Origin: Bacteroidales bacterium
GTDB lineage: Bacteria; Bacteroidota; Bacteroidia; Bacteroidales; UBA4417
Direction of reading: 5' to 3'
DNA length: 64,000 bases
Assembly: GCA_016707705.1 (NCBI GenBank)
Contig: JADJHD010000006.1
Coordinates: forward strand, 1 to 64,000
Shown: piece after piece, positions 27,883 through 37,502 of the stretch
How positions within the stretch are numbered: position 1 is the stretch's first letter
Layout: every line of letters begins with the position of its first letter
Notes under the pieces: generated by a model
Seen by the model: only the letters and a program-made list of their open reading frames with translations
The model's database searches: none
What the model was told of the DNA's origin: nothing
Position numbers and translations under genes: made by a program

Positions 27883-30537
27883 TTAGCTTATTCCCAGTGA
27901 GTTGTGAATTACGGAAAGCAGTTTATTTCTGTTAACGGGTTTTGATATAAACTCATCACAACCACTCAGAAATGCCTGATATTCATCAGCTGAGGAAACA
28001 TAGGCTGTTAATGCGACAATCGGAAGATCTGGCAGGAAAGCCTTGATTTCGCGGGTTGCTTCCAATCCTCCCATTTCGGGCATTTTTAAATCCATCAGGA
28101 CTAGGTCGATACCTGTATGCTCCTTGCAAGCCTTAATAGCTTCCTTGCCGTTTTCGGCACGTAAAACCAGGTAGGATTCTCGCTTAAGCAGTATTTCGAT
28201 GTAGCGGAAATTGAAATCATCATCTTCAGCAACCAGGATAACCGGATTGGAAACCAGCCGGACAGGTTTGGCAAGATTTGATTTTTTACTGACTTTAGTA
28301 TGAACAATAACCGATTCAGGGAAGGTAATGCTGAATACAGAACCTTCTTCCACCCTTGATTCAAGATTAATGGTGCCACCAAGCAATTTGGTGAGTCCGT
28401 TGGAAATTGAGAGGCCTAATCCGCTTCCTTCATATCCTCTGGTTAGAGCTTCATCACCCTGAATAAAACTGTCGAAGATGATTTTAAGCTTGTCTTTCTC
28501 GATGCCAATACCTGTGTCGGAGACAAAGAAATCGATTGCACCCGCAGTTTTCTTGAATCCATAAGTAATAGCGCCTCTTCGGGTGAATTTCAGTGCGTTG
28601 TCGAGCAGGTTGACCAGGATTTTTTTAAGGATTTCCGGATCTGTGTTGATTTGCAGGTCCTCAGGAATGGTAGGTCTTTCCAATACCAGATCAAGATCTT
28701 TTTCCTTGCACAAACGGTTGTATTCCTCGAAGAGTTCATCGAGCAAGGGGTTTATGGCGCATGGTTTGGCATGAACTTCCATATTCCCTGAAACTATCAG
28801 GGATATGTCCATGTAGGAGGTTATGGTTTTTAAAAGCCGGGAGCCACTTTTCTTGATGATTTCGTTGAACTGCTGCTTCTTTTCGTCAGTGAAACCCGGA
28901 TTGAGTAGCATTTCGCTGAAGCCCATAATTCCATTAAGCGGAGTCCTCACTTCATGGCTGATGTTATTGATAAAAGCTGTTTTAAGCCTGTCACCGGCTT
29001 CAGCTTTTTCTTTAGCAACAATCAGGTCCTGGAGCATTTTACGTTTTTCGGTAATATCCTCCTTAATGCCGACCATATGAGTGATAGTGCCATTCTCATC
29101 GAGCAAAGGAGAAATACTTGCCTGTTCCCAGTAAAGTTCGCCTGACTTTTTCTTATTTAGAATTTCGCCATTCCATTCTCTGCCCTCCAGAACGGTGTCC
29201 CACATATTCTTGTAAAATGCGTTATCATGTTCGCCTGATTTAAGAATTCTGGGATTTTTCCCGAGGACTTCCTTGCTTGAGTATCCAGTTATCTGAGTGA
29301 ATCGAGGATTCACATATTCAATCACTCCCTTGTCATTTGTGATGACCACTGTAATGGGACTCTGTTCAATGGATTTACTGAGAAGCCTTATTGTTTCTTC
29401 ATTCTTTCTTTTATCAGTAAGATCGTGGATTATAGAATGAACGAAACTTTTGCCGGCAATTTGAATCTGGGAGCTGAATACTTCCACTTCCCGAACACTG
29501 CCATCCTTGAGCCTGTGCTCGAATTCATAGTGCCCCTTTTTCAGGGAGTGAATTTTTTCAAGGGTTTCCTTGATTTCCAGCTTGGAAGAATTGTGGATAC
29601 CAGTGATATCCATTTGGGTCAATTCCTTTACTGGCCATCCATAGAATTCCTCTGCTGCTTTATTTGCATCTACGATTGCCAGAGTTTCCCGGTCAATGAT
29701 CAAATTTGGAATTGAATGATTTTCAAACAGGTTTCTGAATTTTTCTTCACTTTCTCTTAGTGCATTTTCGGCAAGAATGCGGCTGGTTACATCATTTACC
29801 ATCACATGCCTTGCAACCCGATTATTGAAATTTACAGCATGGGAATATATTTCAACATAAATTATCTCACCATTTTTTTTGAGATGTCTCCATTTTCCAG
29901 CCAGGTTGTAGATGTCATGAGTGTTCTCCACATCTTGCAGAAGGAGTTGAATATCTTCCTGCGGACGAATGTCTTTTAAGGTCATTGAAAGGAATTCATC
30001 TTTCTGGTACCCATAATGCTTTATTGCGGCTTCATTAACCTCCAAAAAGCGCAATGTTTCCATATCATAAATCCACATTATTTGAGGACTTTCTGCAAAC
30101 ATAAGCCGGTAGAGTTCCTCACTTGATTTAAAGGATTCTTCGGCTTCTCTTTTTTGCCTTAGGATCGCAGTTTGTTCAAAGGCTGCGAGTATACTGCTTC
30201 CCAGGCGTTTTATGTGTTCCTTTATTACATAATCAGTGGCCCCGGCTTTCATGCATTCCACAGCCGTATCTTCATTCATTGAACCTGTTAGAATAATGAC
30301 AGGTGTATAAGGCGATTGCTCAAGGGTGAGCTTAAGTGCAGTCATCCCATCAAATGACGGCATCATAAAATCGGTGATTACAATGTCGGGTTTGAAGTTG
30401 GTGAGTTCAAACAAAAAGCTTTTCTTGTTGTCAACAAGTCTGTGTTCAAAGGATTCCAATGTTTTGCCGATTTCAAACAGTGCCAGGTCGGCATCGGGCA
30501 CCTGATCTTCGACAAGTAGTATTTTGTAAACTGCCAT
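27883..30537 (-). CDS. Hybrid sensor histidine kinase: REC - PAS x3 - HisKA - HATPase - REC
   Basis: The 884-residue soluble protein starts with a receiver domain (phospho-acceptor Asp56 in VITDFMMPS), followed by three PAS domains (about 140-500, with DVTSRILAENALRESEEKF and DLTDKRKNEETI linkers). The HisKA box is INNISHEVRTPLNGI near residue 530. The ATPase motifs are NLLDNALKFT, DTGIGI and GSGLGLSI. A C-terminal receiver has Asp816 in LMDLKMPEMGG. With no membrane helix it would sense an intracellular or diffusible signal; the PAS domains lack a ligand I can name. It is not next to a separate regulator gene, so its output probably goes through a phosphorelay partner elsewhere. Confidence 0.92.
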   Translation of the reverse strand: MAVYKILLVEDQVPDADLALFEIGKTLESFEHRLVDNKKSFLFELTNFKPDIVITDFMMPSFDGMTALKLTLEQSPYTPVIILTGSMNEDTAVECMKAGATDYVIKEHIKRLGSSILAAFEQTAILRQKREAEESFKSSEELYRLMFAESPQIMWIYDMETLRFLEVNEAAIKHYGYQKDEFLSMTLKDIRPQEDIQLLLQDVENTHDIYNLAGKWRHLKKNGEIIYVEIYSHAVNFNNRVARHVMVNDVTSRILAENALRESEEKFRNLFENHSIPNLIIDRETLAIVDANKAAEEFYGWPVKELTQMDITGIHNSSKLEIKETLEKIHSLKKGHYEFEHRLKDGSVREVEVFSSQIQIAGKSFVHSIIHDLTDKRKNEETIRLLSKSIEQSPITVVITNDKGVIEYVNPRFTQITGYSSKEVLGKNPRILKSGEHDNAFYKNMWDTVLEGREWNGEILNKKKSGELYWEQASISPLLDENGTITHMVGIKEDITEKRKMLQDLIVAKEKAEAGDRLKTAFINNISHEVRTPLNGIMGFSEMLLNPGFTDEKKQQFNEIIKKSGSRLLKTITSYMDISLIVSGNMEVHAKPCAINPLLDELFEEYNRLCKEKDLDLVLERPTIPEDLQINTDPEILKKILVNLLDNALKFTRRGAITYGFKKTAGAIDFFVSDTGIGIEKDKLKIIFDSFIQGDEALTRGYEGSGLGLSISNGLTKLLGGTINLESRVEEGSVFSITFPESVIVHTKVSKKSNLAKPVRLVSNPVILVAEDDDFNFRYIEILLKRESYLVLRAENGKEAIKACKEHTGIDLVLMDLKMPEMGGLEATREIKAFLPDLPIVALTAYVSSADEYQAFLSGCDEFISKPVNRNKLLSVIHNSLGIS

Positions 30538-31079
30538 GTGAAATTAATTAGTGAAGGCCTGTGTTGGTAAACATTAGAGGTCTATTATTTGATCATCCTT
30601 TTAGCTAGAAGTAACACGGATTTTGAAAATTACATGGTGTTTTTTTCGAATTGTTTTGCTGATCTGTTCCCATGGATGTGGCGAATTTCTGTTCTGTGTT
30701 ATAATTATCACATTTACAGGTAGATAAATAGTTTAGAATGGATGGGCTCAGACAGATACTGTAAGTAAAAAAATTGAGGTAGGATTGGGGATGCCCGGTA
30801 TCTGGTGAATTAACCTGTAAATCGTAACAGAATCTATATTTTGGCTGAATTTTGAATAGTAATTTCAGCTATTCTGTTAGATTATTTGATGGGATTTAAC
30901 CGCTGGTATTCAACCTGAGGAGGGACTCAAAAAGAGCAGGAAGATTCCTCGTTCAGGAATGCAGTTCAGACTAAAACAAATATACAAAAAATTTTGGCGA
31001 TTCATACGAGAGATTCCTGAAGAGGGTTTATCATCAGTGATATAATTTTGTTTTCATCAATGCAGAATCTCAGGCAGTT
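30538..31079. other. 542-bp gene-free AT-rich region
   Basis: This lies between the start of the hybrid kinase and the end of the methyltransferase gene, both on the minus strand, so it must hold the kinase promoter. I found no coding frame of note, no strong terminator and no exact TAnnTTTG box in the right orientation. Confidence 0.4.
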
Positions 31080-31568
31080 TTATTGCTTATTGCGGATTCT
31101 CCTTGGGACAGGGAGGAATTCTCTCACCCTTGAACAGTATTCATCGTATTGCGATCCAAATGTTCTTTTGAGGATGATGCTTTCACCGTGGATTGATATT
31201 TTGAAATTAAGGTACAGTACAACTGGTATCGAAAGGATAATTCCTGAATGAAAAAGTATTCCAAAACCCGGGAGAATCAGAAGGATTATGCTTGTATATA
31301 GAGGATTTCTGCATAGGCTGAATGGCCCACGGGTTATTAGTTTTCCTTGCTTGAAATCCTTCAGGAAGACAATAATCGTATTCAGGTAAAATATAAAACC
31401 AATACTAAGGAGCGAAATACCGCTCCAATATGCGACAGAATTTTTAAGGATTCCAATCTCAAGAAAAGTTGGGTTTTGTGACAGTAACACAAAGCAGAGA
31501 GAAATATAGGGTAAGGAGATCAATGCCATTTTTGGCCCTATTCCTCCCAAAGTCATATTGTTTGACAT
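31080..31568 (-). CDS. Isoprenylcysteine carboxyl methyltransferase-like (ICMT/PEMT-type) membrane methyltransferase
   Basis: From the ATG at 31568 the protein is 162 residues with about four helices. It carries ITRGPFSLCRNPLYTS, equivalent to the G-P-(Y/F)-x-x-x-R-x-P-x-Y motif that binds S-adenosylmethionine in ICMT/NnrU/PEMT-type integral membrane methyltransferases, and a C-terminal E-x-x-x-L-x-x-x-F-G-x-x-Y-x-x-Y block (ESIILKRTFGSQYDEYCSRV) also typical of the family. The bacterial substrate is not predictable. The frame is open to 31733, but the extra residues look non-conserved. It is divergent from the second VAFxVIEW gene. Confidence 0.78.
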   Translation of the reverse strand: MSNNMTLGGIGPKMALISLPYISLCFVLLSQNPTFLEIGILKNSVAYWSGISLLSIGFIFYLNTIIVFLKDFKQGKLITRGPFSLCRNPLYTSIILLILPGFGILFHSGIILSIPVVLYLNFKISIHGESIILKRTFGSQYDEYCSRVREFLPVPRRIRNKQ

Positions 31569-31818
31569 TTTATTATGTTTTTTCAGCAAATCTATTGGCT
31601 TTGAAAGGACCATGCCAGAATACCTTTTTGAATGACTGTTTGTGTTCATTGGATGACAGGAAACCGCTGTTGAGTGTGTATTTGGATAGAATGAAATTCT
31701 TATTATTGGTATGAAAAACATATATTTTACCATGAAGTATTAAAATATTAACATTGGAAGAGTATCTATTTTGAAATAATTTCCTAAATTGCAGTACCAA
31801 AACCCAAACTCCAAATCA

Positions 31819-32448
31819 ATGTTTTACTTGTTGACCTGCCTATCGTGGGATCGGTTGATTTTTATTCCTGCGAGTTTTTCCCTCTTTAATATCAATGTGC
31901 CATCCTGGTTGTGGGTGCCTGCTGCAAGTCTTATCAGCATTGGTATCTATTTGCTTTGGCGACGATCACGCCCGAGTGAAGATGTTGACTCAACTGGTTC
32001 TGTTCCCAGGGCTGATACGAAATCAGTAATTGAGTTCAACCGATACGCAGGAGGTCATCCGGATATTGAAATTGATATTCTTCCTTGTGTTGTTTTTATT
32101 GAACAGGACTTCGTTCATTTGTGCCGTTATCAGGATGCAGAGAGAAAGCAACTAGGCAGCCTGGGCAAAATTCCAATGAATGAAATCCGGGAGTTCCGGG
32201 TGGAGGATGTCTTCACAATGAAGAGGAAATTGAGTCCGGAAAACTGGGATCTTACCATAAGGCATCTCCTTGATTTAAATCAGAGAAAGGGGAGCGAGGT
32301 TGCTTTTGTGGTAATTGAATGGGTGTTTCAGGGTAAAACAATAAATACCTATTTGTGTATTGAAGGTGAATACGCAATGGAATGGGCACTTGGCAAAAGA
32401 AACCTTTTGGTGAAAGCCGGAAGGAAGGAAGTGCTGCAATTTGCCTGA
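31819..32448 (+). CDS. Uncharacterised membrane-anchored protein, VAFxVIEW family member 2
   Basis: The 209-residue protein from the ATG at 31819 has one helix (about 30-48, ending SIGIYLLWRR), a Ser/Asp linker and a soluble domain. It is a clear paralogue of the protein at 26552-27199: shared blocks are YAGG near residue 75, IP-x-x-E-I at the middle, an F-R-V-E-D-V-F-T segment, VAFVVIEW, and a Y-x-x-x-E-G-E-Y/F-A/S-M block before the end. A TTG at 31789 is a possible alternative start. Both paralogues have CCAAAACCCAA in their leaders. No enzyme motif or metal site is visible; function unknown. Confidence 0.72.
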   Translation: MFYLLTCLSWDRLIFIPASFSLFNINVPSWLWVPAASLISIGIYLLWRRSRPSEDVDSTGSVPRADTKSVIEFNRYAGGHPDIEIDILPCVVFIEQDFVHLCRYQDAERKQLGSLGKIPMNEIREFRVEDVFTMKRKLSPENWDLTIRHLLDLNQRKGSEVAFVVIEWVFQGKTINTYLCIEGEYAMEWALGKRNLLVKAGRKEVLQFA

Positions 32449-32515
32449 AATCAATTCCGTAATTCTGAAAAACCTATTGCTGACACTTATCCTAGTTCAG
32501 TTTGCCTCTTATAGG

Positions 32516-33727
32516 TTAGGCTACATTAGTTATTGAGACAGCAGATGATGTTATTTCAAGGAGTTTTTCATCATTGAGATCTGTTGGCAGTCCATCCTCG
32601 TTCCAGTGTTTTTTGCAACCGCAATAGTCCAGAAATACGCATTGGGATGCTATTCCAAGTCTTTTCATTTCATATCCTCCTGTGAGAAGGTTCAGAATGC
32701 AAGCAACACCTATCAGTCCGGTATCCGGTTGGTTTTGCCATTTTACCAGGAATTTTGAAAATTGTGATGAATGGGGGATAAGGTAAGTGTGGATACCTTC
32801 TTTTTTCATTAATCCAGCCTTCTTACCGATATTGCAATCTGAATTACATTGCAGGCATACAAGTCCAAACTTGTTCTCAGCAGCTTTACAGCCGCTTGAA
32901 GGTTCTGTTCGCATGCAAGTTGGAAGAAGCAGTGCTTTAGTTATTGTCTTTCTGAAATCCTGCTCCAATTCCCTGTTCAATAGTTCAGCTCCGAACATAT
33001 TCAGGTAATATTCATTCTCTTTTCTTGATGCCAGGAAATAGTCTTCTTTGCCTTTGTATGATTTTATTCGTTTTTCCTGAAATTCCTTTAGTCCGCTTGT
33101 TGTTTTGCCAAAAATTGCGATAGCTTTTTTGTGAAATTGCCTTGCTGCAAATAGTGAAGTTTGGATTATCAGATCCCCATAAACCTTATTTCTGCTTTCC
33201 AGAAATGGTATCCATTTATTAAGGCGCGTCACCTCTTCATTGAATTCTCCAGTTGCACTCATCCACGAGAGCAGTTTCGATAAACCGGAGGCAGTTCTTT
33301 CGGCTGAGGGTTCATATTTGTTGTGCTCCAGCAAAAAGCCTGACAAGTAACCTCTGATCCCATCGACCTTGTCTTTGATTCCTGGATATTGCTTTCTTAG
33401 TTTATATAGGTTTCTAAGTAAGCTGATGGAAATCTTATTTGTTTGTGAAGCATTACCTGAGTAATTATTCCAGAAGATTCCAAGCATCAGCAATTCCAAC
33501 AGACTGCTATGTGGATTATCCTCAATAGATGTATTTTTTCTTTCGCTGTAAAACTTGAAATCACTGATGTATTTACCAAAAAGACTGTTAAGTTCCAGTA
33601 TTGTAGCATCAGTAAATTCAGAGAGCTGAATGTAAAATTGATTGGACGTTTTATTATCTCCGGGCAAGTAATAAGGTAATGCTGAATTCATTGCTTGTAA
33701 TTTTTGTGCAAAACTACCTTCCTCCAA
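32516..33727 (-). CDS. DUF116-domain cysteine-rich protein
   Basis: The 403-residue protein has a helical N-terminal region (about 1-255) and a C-terminal DUF116 domain rich in cysteines: LPTCMRTEPSSGCKA, GLVCLQCNSDCNIG, IPHSSQFS, GVACILNLLTGG, SQCVFLDYCGCKKHW. The spacing suggests one or more iron-sulfur clusters or a zinc site, but no enzyme activity is established for the family. In other bacteria DUF116 proteins often accompany lipoate ligase-like or SAM genes; here the gene stands alone, convergent with the VAFxVIEW member 2 gene. Met13 (MNSALPYYLP) is an alternative start. Confidence 0.78.
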   Translation of the reverse strand: MEEGSFAQKLQAMNSALPYYLPGDNKTSNQFYIQLSEFTDATILELNSLFGKYISDFKFYSERKNTSIEDNPHSSLLELLMLGIFWNNYSGNASQTNKISISLLRNLYKLRKQYPGIKDKVDGIRGYLSGFLLEHNKYEPSAERTASGLSKLLSWMSATGEFNEEVTRLNKWIPFLESRNKVYGDLIIQTSLFAARQFHKKAIAIFGKTTSGLKEFQEKRIKSYKGKEDYFLASRKENEYYLNMFGAELLNRELEQDFRKTITKALLLPTCMRTEPSSGCKAAENKFGLVCLQCNSDCNIGKKAGLMKKEGIHTYLIPHSSQFSKFLVKWQNQPDTGLIGVACILNLLTGGYEMKRLGIASQCVFLDYCGCKKHWNEDGLPTDLNDEKLLEITSSAVSITNVA

Positions 33728-33804
33728 TTTCTTATTAAATTAATATCCGGTGAATGCTGAAAGATCAGGACTCAATGCCGGAAAAGGAGGGGTAGGGGAT
33801 GCGC

Positions 33805-34110
33805 AGCGAAGCGGAGTCCGCCGGCTGGCAGATGGAGATGAGGAGATGAGGAGATGTGGAGATGTGGAGATGTGGAGATGTGAGGATGTGGAGATGTAAG
33901 AATTAAAAAATGAGGAAATTTGAAAATTTGAAAATGCGAAGCGAAGCGGAGTCCGCCCACTGGCGGATGGAGATGCGAAGGAGGGTCGCCACTGGCGGAT
34001 GGAGATGTGAGGACGTGAGGATGTGGAGATGTAAGAATTAGAAAATGAGGAAATTTGAAAATTTGAAAATGCGAAGCGAAGCGGAGTCCGCCCACTGGCT
34101 GATGGAGATT
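33805..34110. repeat. Repeat cluster: GAGATG tandem tract, 94-bp direct repeat and GAAGCGGAGTCCGCC elements
   Basis: This is the gene-free stretch between the DUF116 gene and the PAS kinase. A 94-bp unit at 33881-33974 recurs at 34016-34109 with two mismatches (33906 A against 34041 G; 33965 G against 34100 T), a 135-bp period. Units end in GCGAAGCGGAGTCCGCC followed by CACTGGCGGATGGAGAT. Between 33829 and 33900 a degenerate GAGATGTG/GAGATGAG tract repeats many times. Frames through this DNA give low-complexity His/Ser/Pro peptides and are not genes. Confidence 0.85.
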
Positions 34111-34270
34111 TAGAGTTGCGAAGCGGAGTTCTGTTTCGTATGGTTTCGAAAGTAGAAGTTTAGTCTTTTCTGCCAACCAAAATCATGATAAGACATTAGT
34201 CTGGACCTCAAACCTCGAAATGCGAACTATTGAAAAGTAGATTTTAAATAGATAGGTATAGTCAGTGGTT

Positions 34271-36207
34271 TTACTGTTTGACTGGCATTTTTATGGTTAC
34301 AAGGGTGCCTTTACCAACCTGGCTTTCAATTTGAATGGAGCCATTATGATTCTCGATGAATTCATGGCAGATAGATAATCCGAGCCCTGAACCATGTTCA
34401 TTATCGGTCCCCTGGGTTGAGTGGTAGTTATCCTTGTTAAATATTTTCTCGAGCCGGTCAGGTGGAATACCTACTCCATTGTCTTTTATTGTTATTATAA
34501 AGTGTTGATTTTCAATAGTTGCACTAATTAATATTTTGCCTTTTTTCCTTGTGAATTTAATTGCATTGGAAAGCAGATTCCTGATAATTGACCTCATCAT
34601 CTGACTATCGGCTTCAAGAGTGAGATTCTGGGGTATATTGAGTTTGAGACTGATATTTTTCTGGTCGGCATTAGGTTTAAGCATCCTGAAGCAGTGCCTG
34701 ATGATGGTATCAAGCCGGATAGAAACAGGGTAGCATTCAAGCCGGCTGGTTTGGGATTTAGCCCAGGCAAGCAGGTTTTCGAGGAGGTAATATGTATCGA
34801 GGGCAGTTTGGTGAATTCTTCCGATTTGGTCTTCTATAACTTCATCATCCGTTGACAGAATATTGCCTTTCAGCATTTCAGAATAACCGATTATGCTGTT
34901 GAACGGTGAGCGGAGATCGTGAGCAATGATTGACAGAAGCTTGTCCTTGGTAGCATTCAAGTCGTTCAATTGATGGTTAAGTTCTACCAGTTTATCGACG
35001 GCCCGCTTCCTTTCTGTAATATCGTGCATGGTTACAAAGACCTTAAATGGTGCTGTTTTATCCTCAGTCAATTGTGGACGTGCATTCACCATGAGCCATC
35101 GGTATTCGTTCAATGCAGGGTTGAATACTCCTACCACACCATTCACATTTTTACCGCTATCCTTTGCTAATACTGATGGATATTGATCGCTTGGGATAAG
35201 ATTGAGGTTTTCATCAACAACATTCCAAGCGATATGATTGGCATGCCTTTCCCTGAACTGATCCATAGTAAGTCCAAATATTTGAAGGCCTGCAGGATTA
35301 ATATCAGTGAGAGCACCATCCTTTTCCTGATAAAATACACCATGAACCATATTTTCATATAGTAAATGATATTTTTCTTCACTCTTTCTGAGATCTTCTT
35401 CTGCCTTTTTGCTGTCAGTTATATCAAGAACCTGAACGACTATGCCTTCTACAATTCCCTCATGTTTGTATGGTCGGTATGAAGTGAAGATATTTCTGGC
35501 TTGTCCTTTGTAGTTGACAAGCGTATTCTCAAAATCTACTGACTCACCATTCAGAACTTTCAAAATATGAGGGTAAACCCTTTTGTAAGGTTCTTCTCCA
35601 ATAACATCCTGAACATGTTTGCCAATAATTTCGGAGCGGGTTATATTAAAAAATGCTCATATCCCCGATTTACAAATTCGTAGGTGAGATCGGAGTTTAC
35701 CAGTGCCAGCAGGGCAGGGACTTCTTCTGTAAGCCTGAAAAGCCGTTCTTCCTGTTCAAGCAGTTTTTTTTCGGCGAGTTTTTGTTCCGTAATATCTCTT
35801 GAGATGGCAACTGTGCGTTTCCCTTTTCTGGCATCTTCATAAATTGTACTTCTGGATTCCAAAGTATGATAATTCCCGTTCTTGTGCCGGAATCTCCATA
35901 TATCTACACTTTTCTCAAGTGTACGTTTTACTTCTTCGTACTTCTCTTTACTTTTAAGAAGATCATCAGGGTGAATAGTCTCGGTAGCCTGATGCCCCAG
36001 CAACTCTTCAGGTTCATAGCCAAGAGTTTCCTTGAACTGATGATTTACATAAGTGTAAACGCCAAATTCATCAATTTCACAAACGAGATCGTTTATGTGA
36101 TCAATTAAAGACTTGTATTCATTGTTTTGAACAAGTGCAGCCTCCAGCTCTTTTCTAAGTTGGGCAATTTCCTTTTCTTCAGAAGATTTAATGTTGCTAT
36201 TTTTCAT
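34271..36207 (-). CDS. Multi-PAS sensor histidine kinase, interrupted by a frameshift
   Basis: The first frame (from 36207) encodes a coiled-coil start and a PAS domain with DITEQKLAEKKLLEQEE, and enters a second PAS (LTYEFVNRGYEHF). There it hits a stop at 35641. Adding one T to the T6 run in the coding strand (A6 at 35648-35653) restores H-F-F-N-I-T-R-S-E-I-I-G-K and joins the next frame: rest of PAS 2, PAS 3 and PAS 4 (DITERKRAVDKL), HisKA (SIIAHDLRSPFNSIIGYSE), and HATPase (NLLSNAIKFT, DNGVGIPPDRL, GSGLGLSI). The intact product would be about 645 residues, soluble, without a receiver domain. The break may be a sequence error or a real recent mutation. Confidence 0.85.
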
Positions 36208-36389
36208 TGCTTTATAAAAACTATTGAAGGCATTGAAGGAGATTTTCAGTTATGATGTGATATCTCCTTTAGATGTCTGGCAAAAGACTTGCCTGTATGA
36301 AAATTAAATTTTATCAATAAAAGGTATAGGTGGTTGGGATTCCTATTGAAGTGTTAAAGATACTAATAACTTAATTAGTCCTGTAACAA

Positions 36390-36419
36390 GAAAACTCCCC
36401 TTTACTAAGGAGAGTTTTC
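36390..36419 (-). terminator. Hairpin terminator after the OmpA lipoprotein gene
   Basis: The inverted repeat GAAAACTC/GAGTTTTC, with an inner CCTT/AAGG extension and one mismatch, closes a 4-base loop. It lies 38 bp past the stop at 36457. The minus-strand downstream sequence is only moderately T-rich (TTTTCTTGTT). Confidence 0.6.
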
Positions 36420-36456
36420 AAATTATTTATTCCAGGTTCAGGTGGATACGCTCTTA

Positions 36457-37326
36457 TTACTGTTTTGTTTCCAGCAATTTAAAGAACTGATCCAATTGTG
36501 GAAGGATGACAATTCTGGTTCTACGGTTGGCGGATTTACCTTCTGTTGTTTCGTTGGATGAAACAGGCAGATATTCACTGCGGCCGGCTGCAGTCATTTT
36601 TGAAGGATCCATGCCATATTTTGTCTGAAGCAGTCTGACCACTGAGGTTGCACGTTTCACGCTGAGGTCCCAGTTATCCTGCAGGTCACCTTTACGGAAG
36701 GCAACATTATCGGTGTGACCTTCAACCATGAATTCGATGTTTGGTTGGTTTAGCAAAACCTTGGCAACTTTTCCAAGCACTGTACTGGCCTGTTCGGTAA
36801 TTTCATAGCTGCCGCTCTTGAAGAGCATCTTATCTGAAATGTCAATGTAAACAACGCCTTTATCAACCTTGATATTGACATCCTTGTCGTTAAGGTTGCC
36901 AATTGCACCTTTAAGATTAAGAACCAGTGCCATGTTCAATGAATCCTTTTGAGCCATTGAATTCTGGAGGCCATAGATATAAGCATCCTTGCGACCAATA
37001 TTCTCTATTGATTTCTTAATGCTCTCAGCTTGTGATCCTGAAATTACAGCAAGGTTTTCCAGTTGATTCAGAACCTGGTTGTTATTGGCTTTAAAGTAAT
37101 CAACCTGCTTGTTCAGATCGTCAATCTGCTTATTGAGTCCTTCAATTTGTGTTTTATACCCATTTCTTGCATTTTCGCAAGCATTCAGTTCCGACTGTGC
37201 CTTTGAAAAGGACTGATTTAGTGATTCCAAGCGGTCAGTCTGTGCCTTGAACTTACGGGAACTAACACAGGATGTTCCGAACATGACCAATGCCATGCCT
37301 GCTAATACCAATGTTCTTGTCTTCAT
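36457..37326 (-). CDS. OmpA-family outer-membrane lipoprotein
   Basis: The 289-residue protein has a lipoprotein signal (lipid Cys20 in MFGTSC), a long coiled coil (about 30-110; repeats such as LNKQIDDLNKQVDYF) and a C-terminal OmpA peptidoglycan-binding domain (about 155-280) with VEGHTDNVAF and the N-R-R-T-R-I-V-I-L-P end. It is expected to be anchored in the outer membrane and to bind peptidoglycan. It is monocistronic, with a well-matched promoter upstream and a hairpin downstream. Confidence 0.93.
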   Translation of the reverse strand: MKTRTLVLAGMALVMFGTSCVSSRKFKAQTDRLESLNQSFSKAQSELNACENARNGYKTQIEGLNKQIDDLNKQVDYFKANNNQVLNQLENLAVISGSQAESIKKSIENIGRKDAYIYGLQNSMAQKDSLNMALVLNLKGAIGNLNDKDVNIKVDKGVVYIDISDKMLFKSGSYEITEQASTVLGKVAKVLLNQPNIEFMVEGHTDNVAFRKGDLQDNWDLSVKRATSVVRLLQTKYGMDPSKMTAAGRSEYLPVSSNETTEGKSANRRTRIVILPQLDQFFKLLETKQ

Positions 37327-37471
37327 GTTTTGCTTTAATTATTTAAGGTAAAATAGAGTACTGAATGATAAATTCCTGTTTGGCAGGGTTTTGTTGCAAC
37401 TTCTGTTTCCCGGAAAGCAATTGTGTTTTCGTTTGCTGAAATACAATGTTCCCCAAGCCGTGATTTTGTCG

Positions 37472-37502
37472 CAAAAGTACTTATTTGAAACGTTGCTGAC
37501 AA
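37472..37502 (-). promoter_or_regulatory. Promoter of the OmpA lipoprotein gene; flanking gene-free region 37327-38069
   Basis: On the minus strand the -7 box is TACTTTTG (37479-37472) and a -33 CTTG lies at 37503-37500, with a 20-bp spacer, within the normal 19-21. The predicted leader is about 140 nt. The rest of the 743-bp gap up to ilvE is AT-rich, with no gene; a weak plus-strand box TACCTTCG near 37875 might serve ilvE. Confidence 0.55.

Noticed and set aside
33829..33900. Possible CRISPR-like short repeat array
   Set aside because: GAGATGTG units are contiguous and degenerate with no unique spacers, and there are no cas genes.
33772..34176. Minus-strand 134-codon frame with His/Ser/Pro repeats
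   Set aside because: It is a translation of the repeat cluster (repeated TSPHPHIST-like strings); no conserved protein features.
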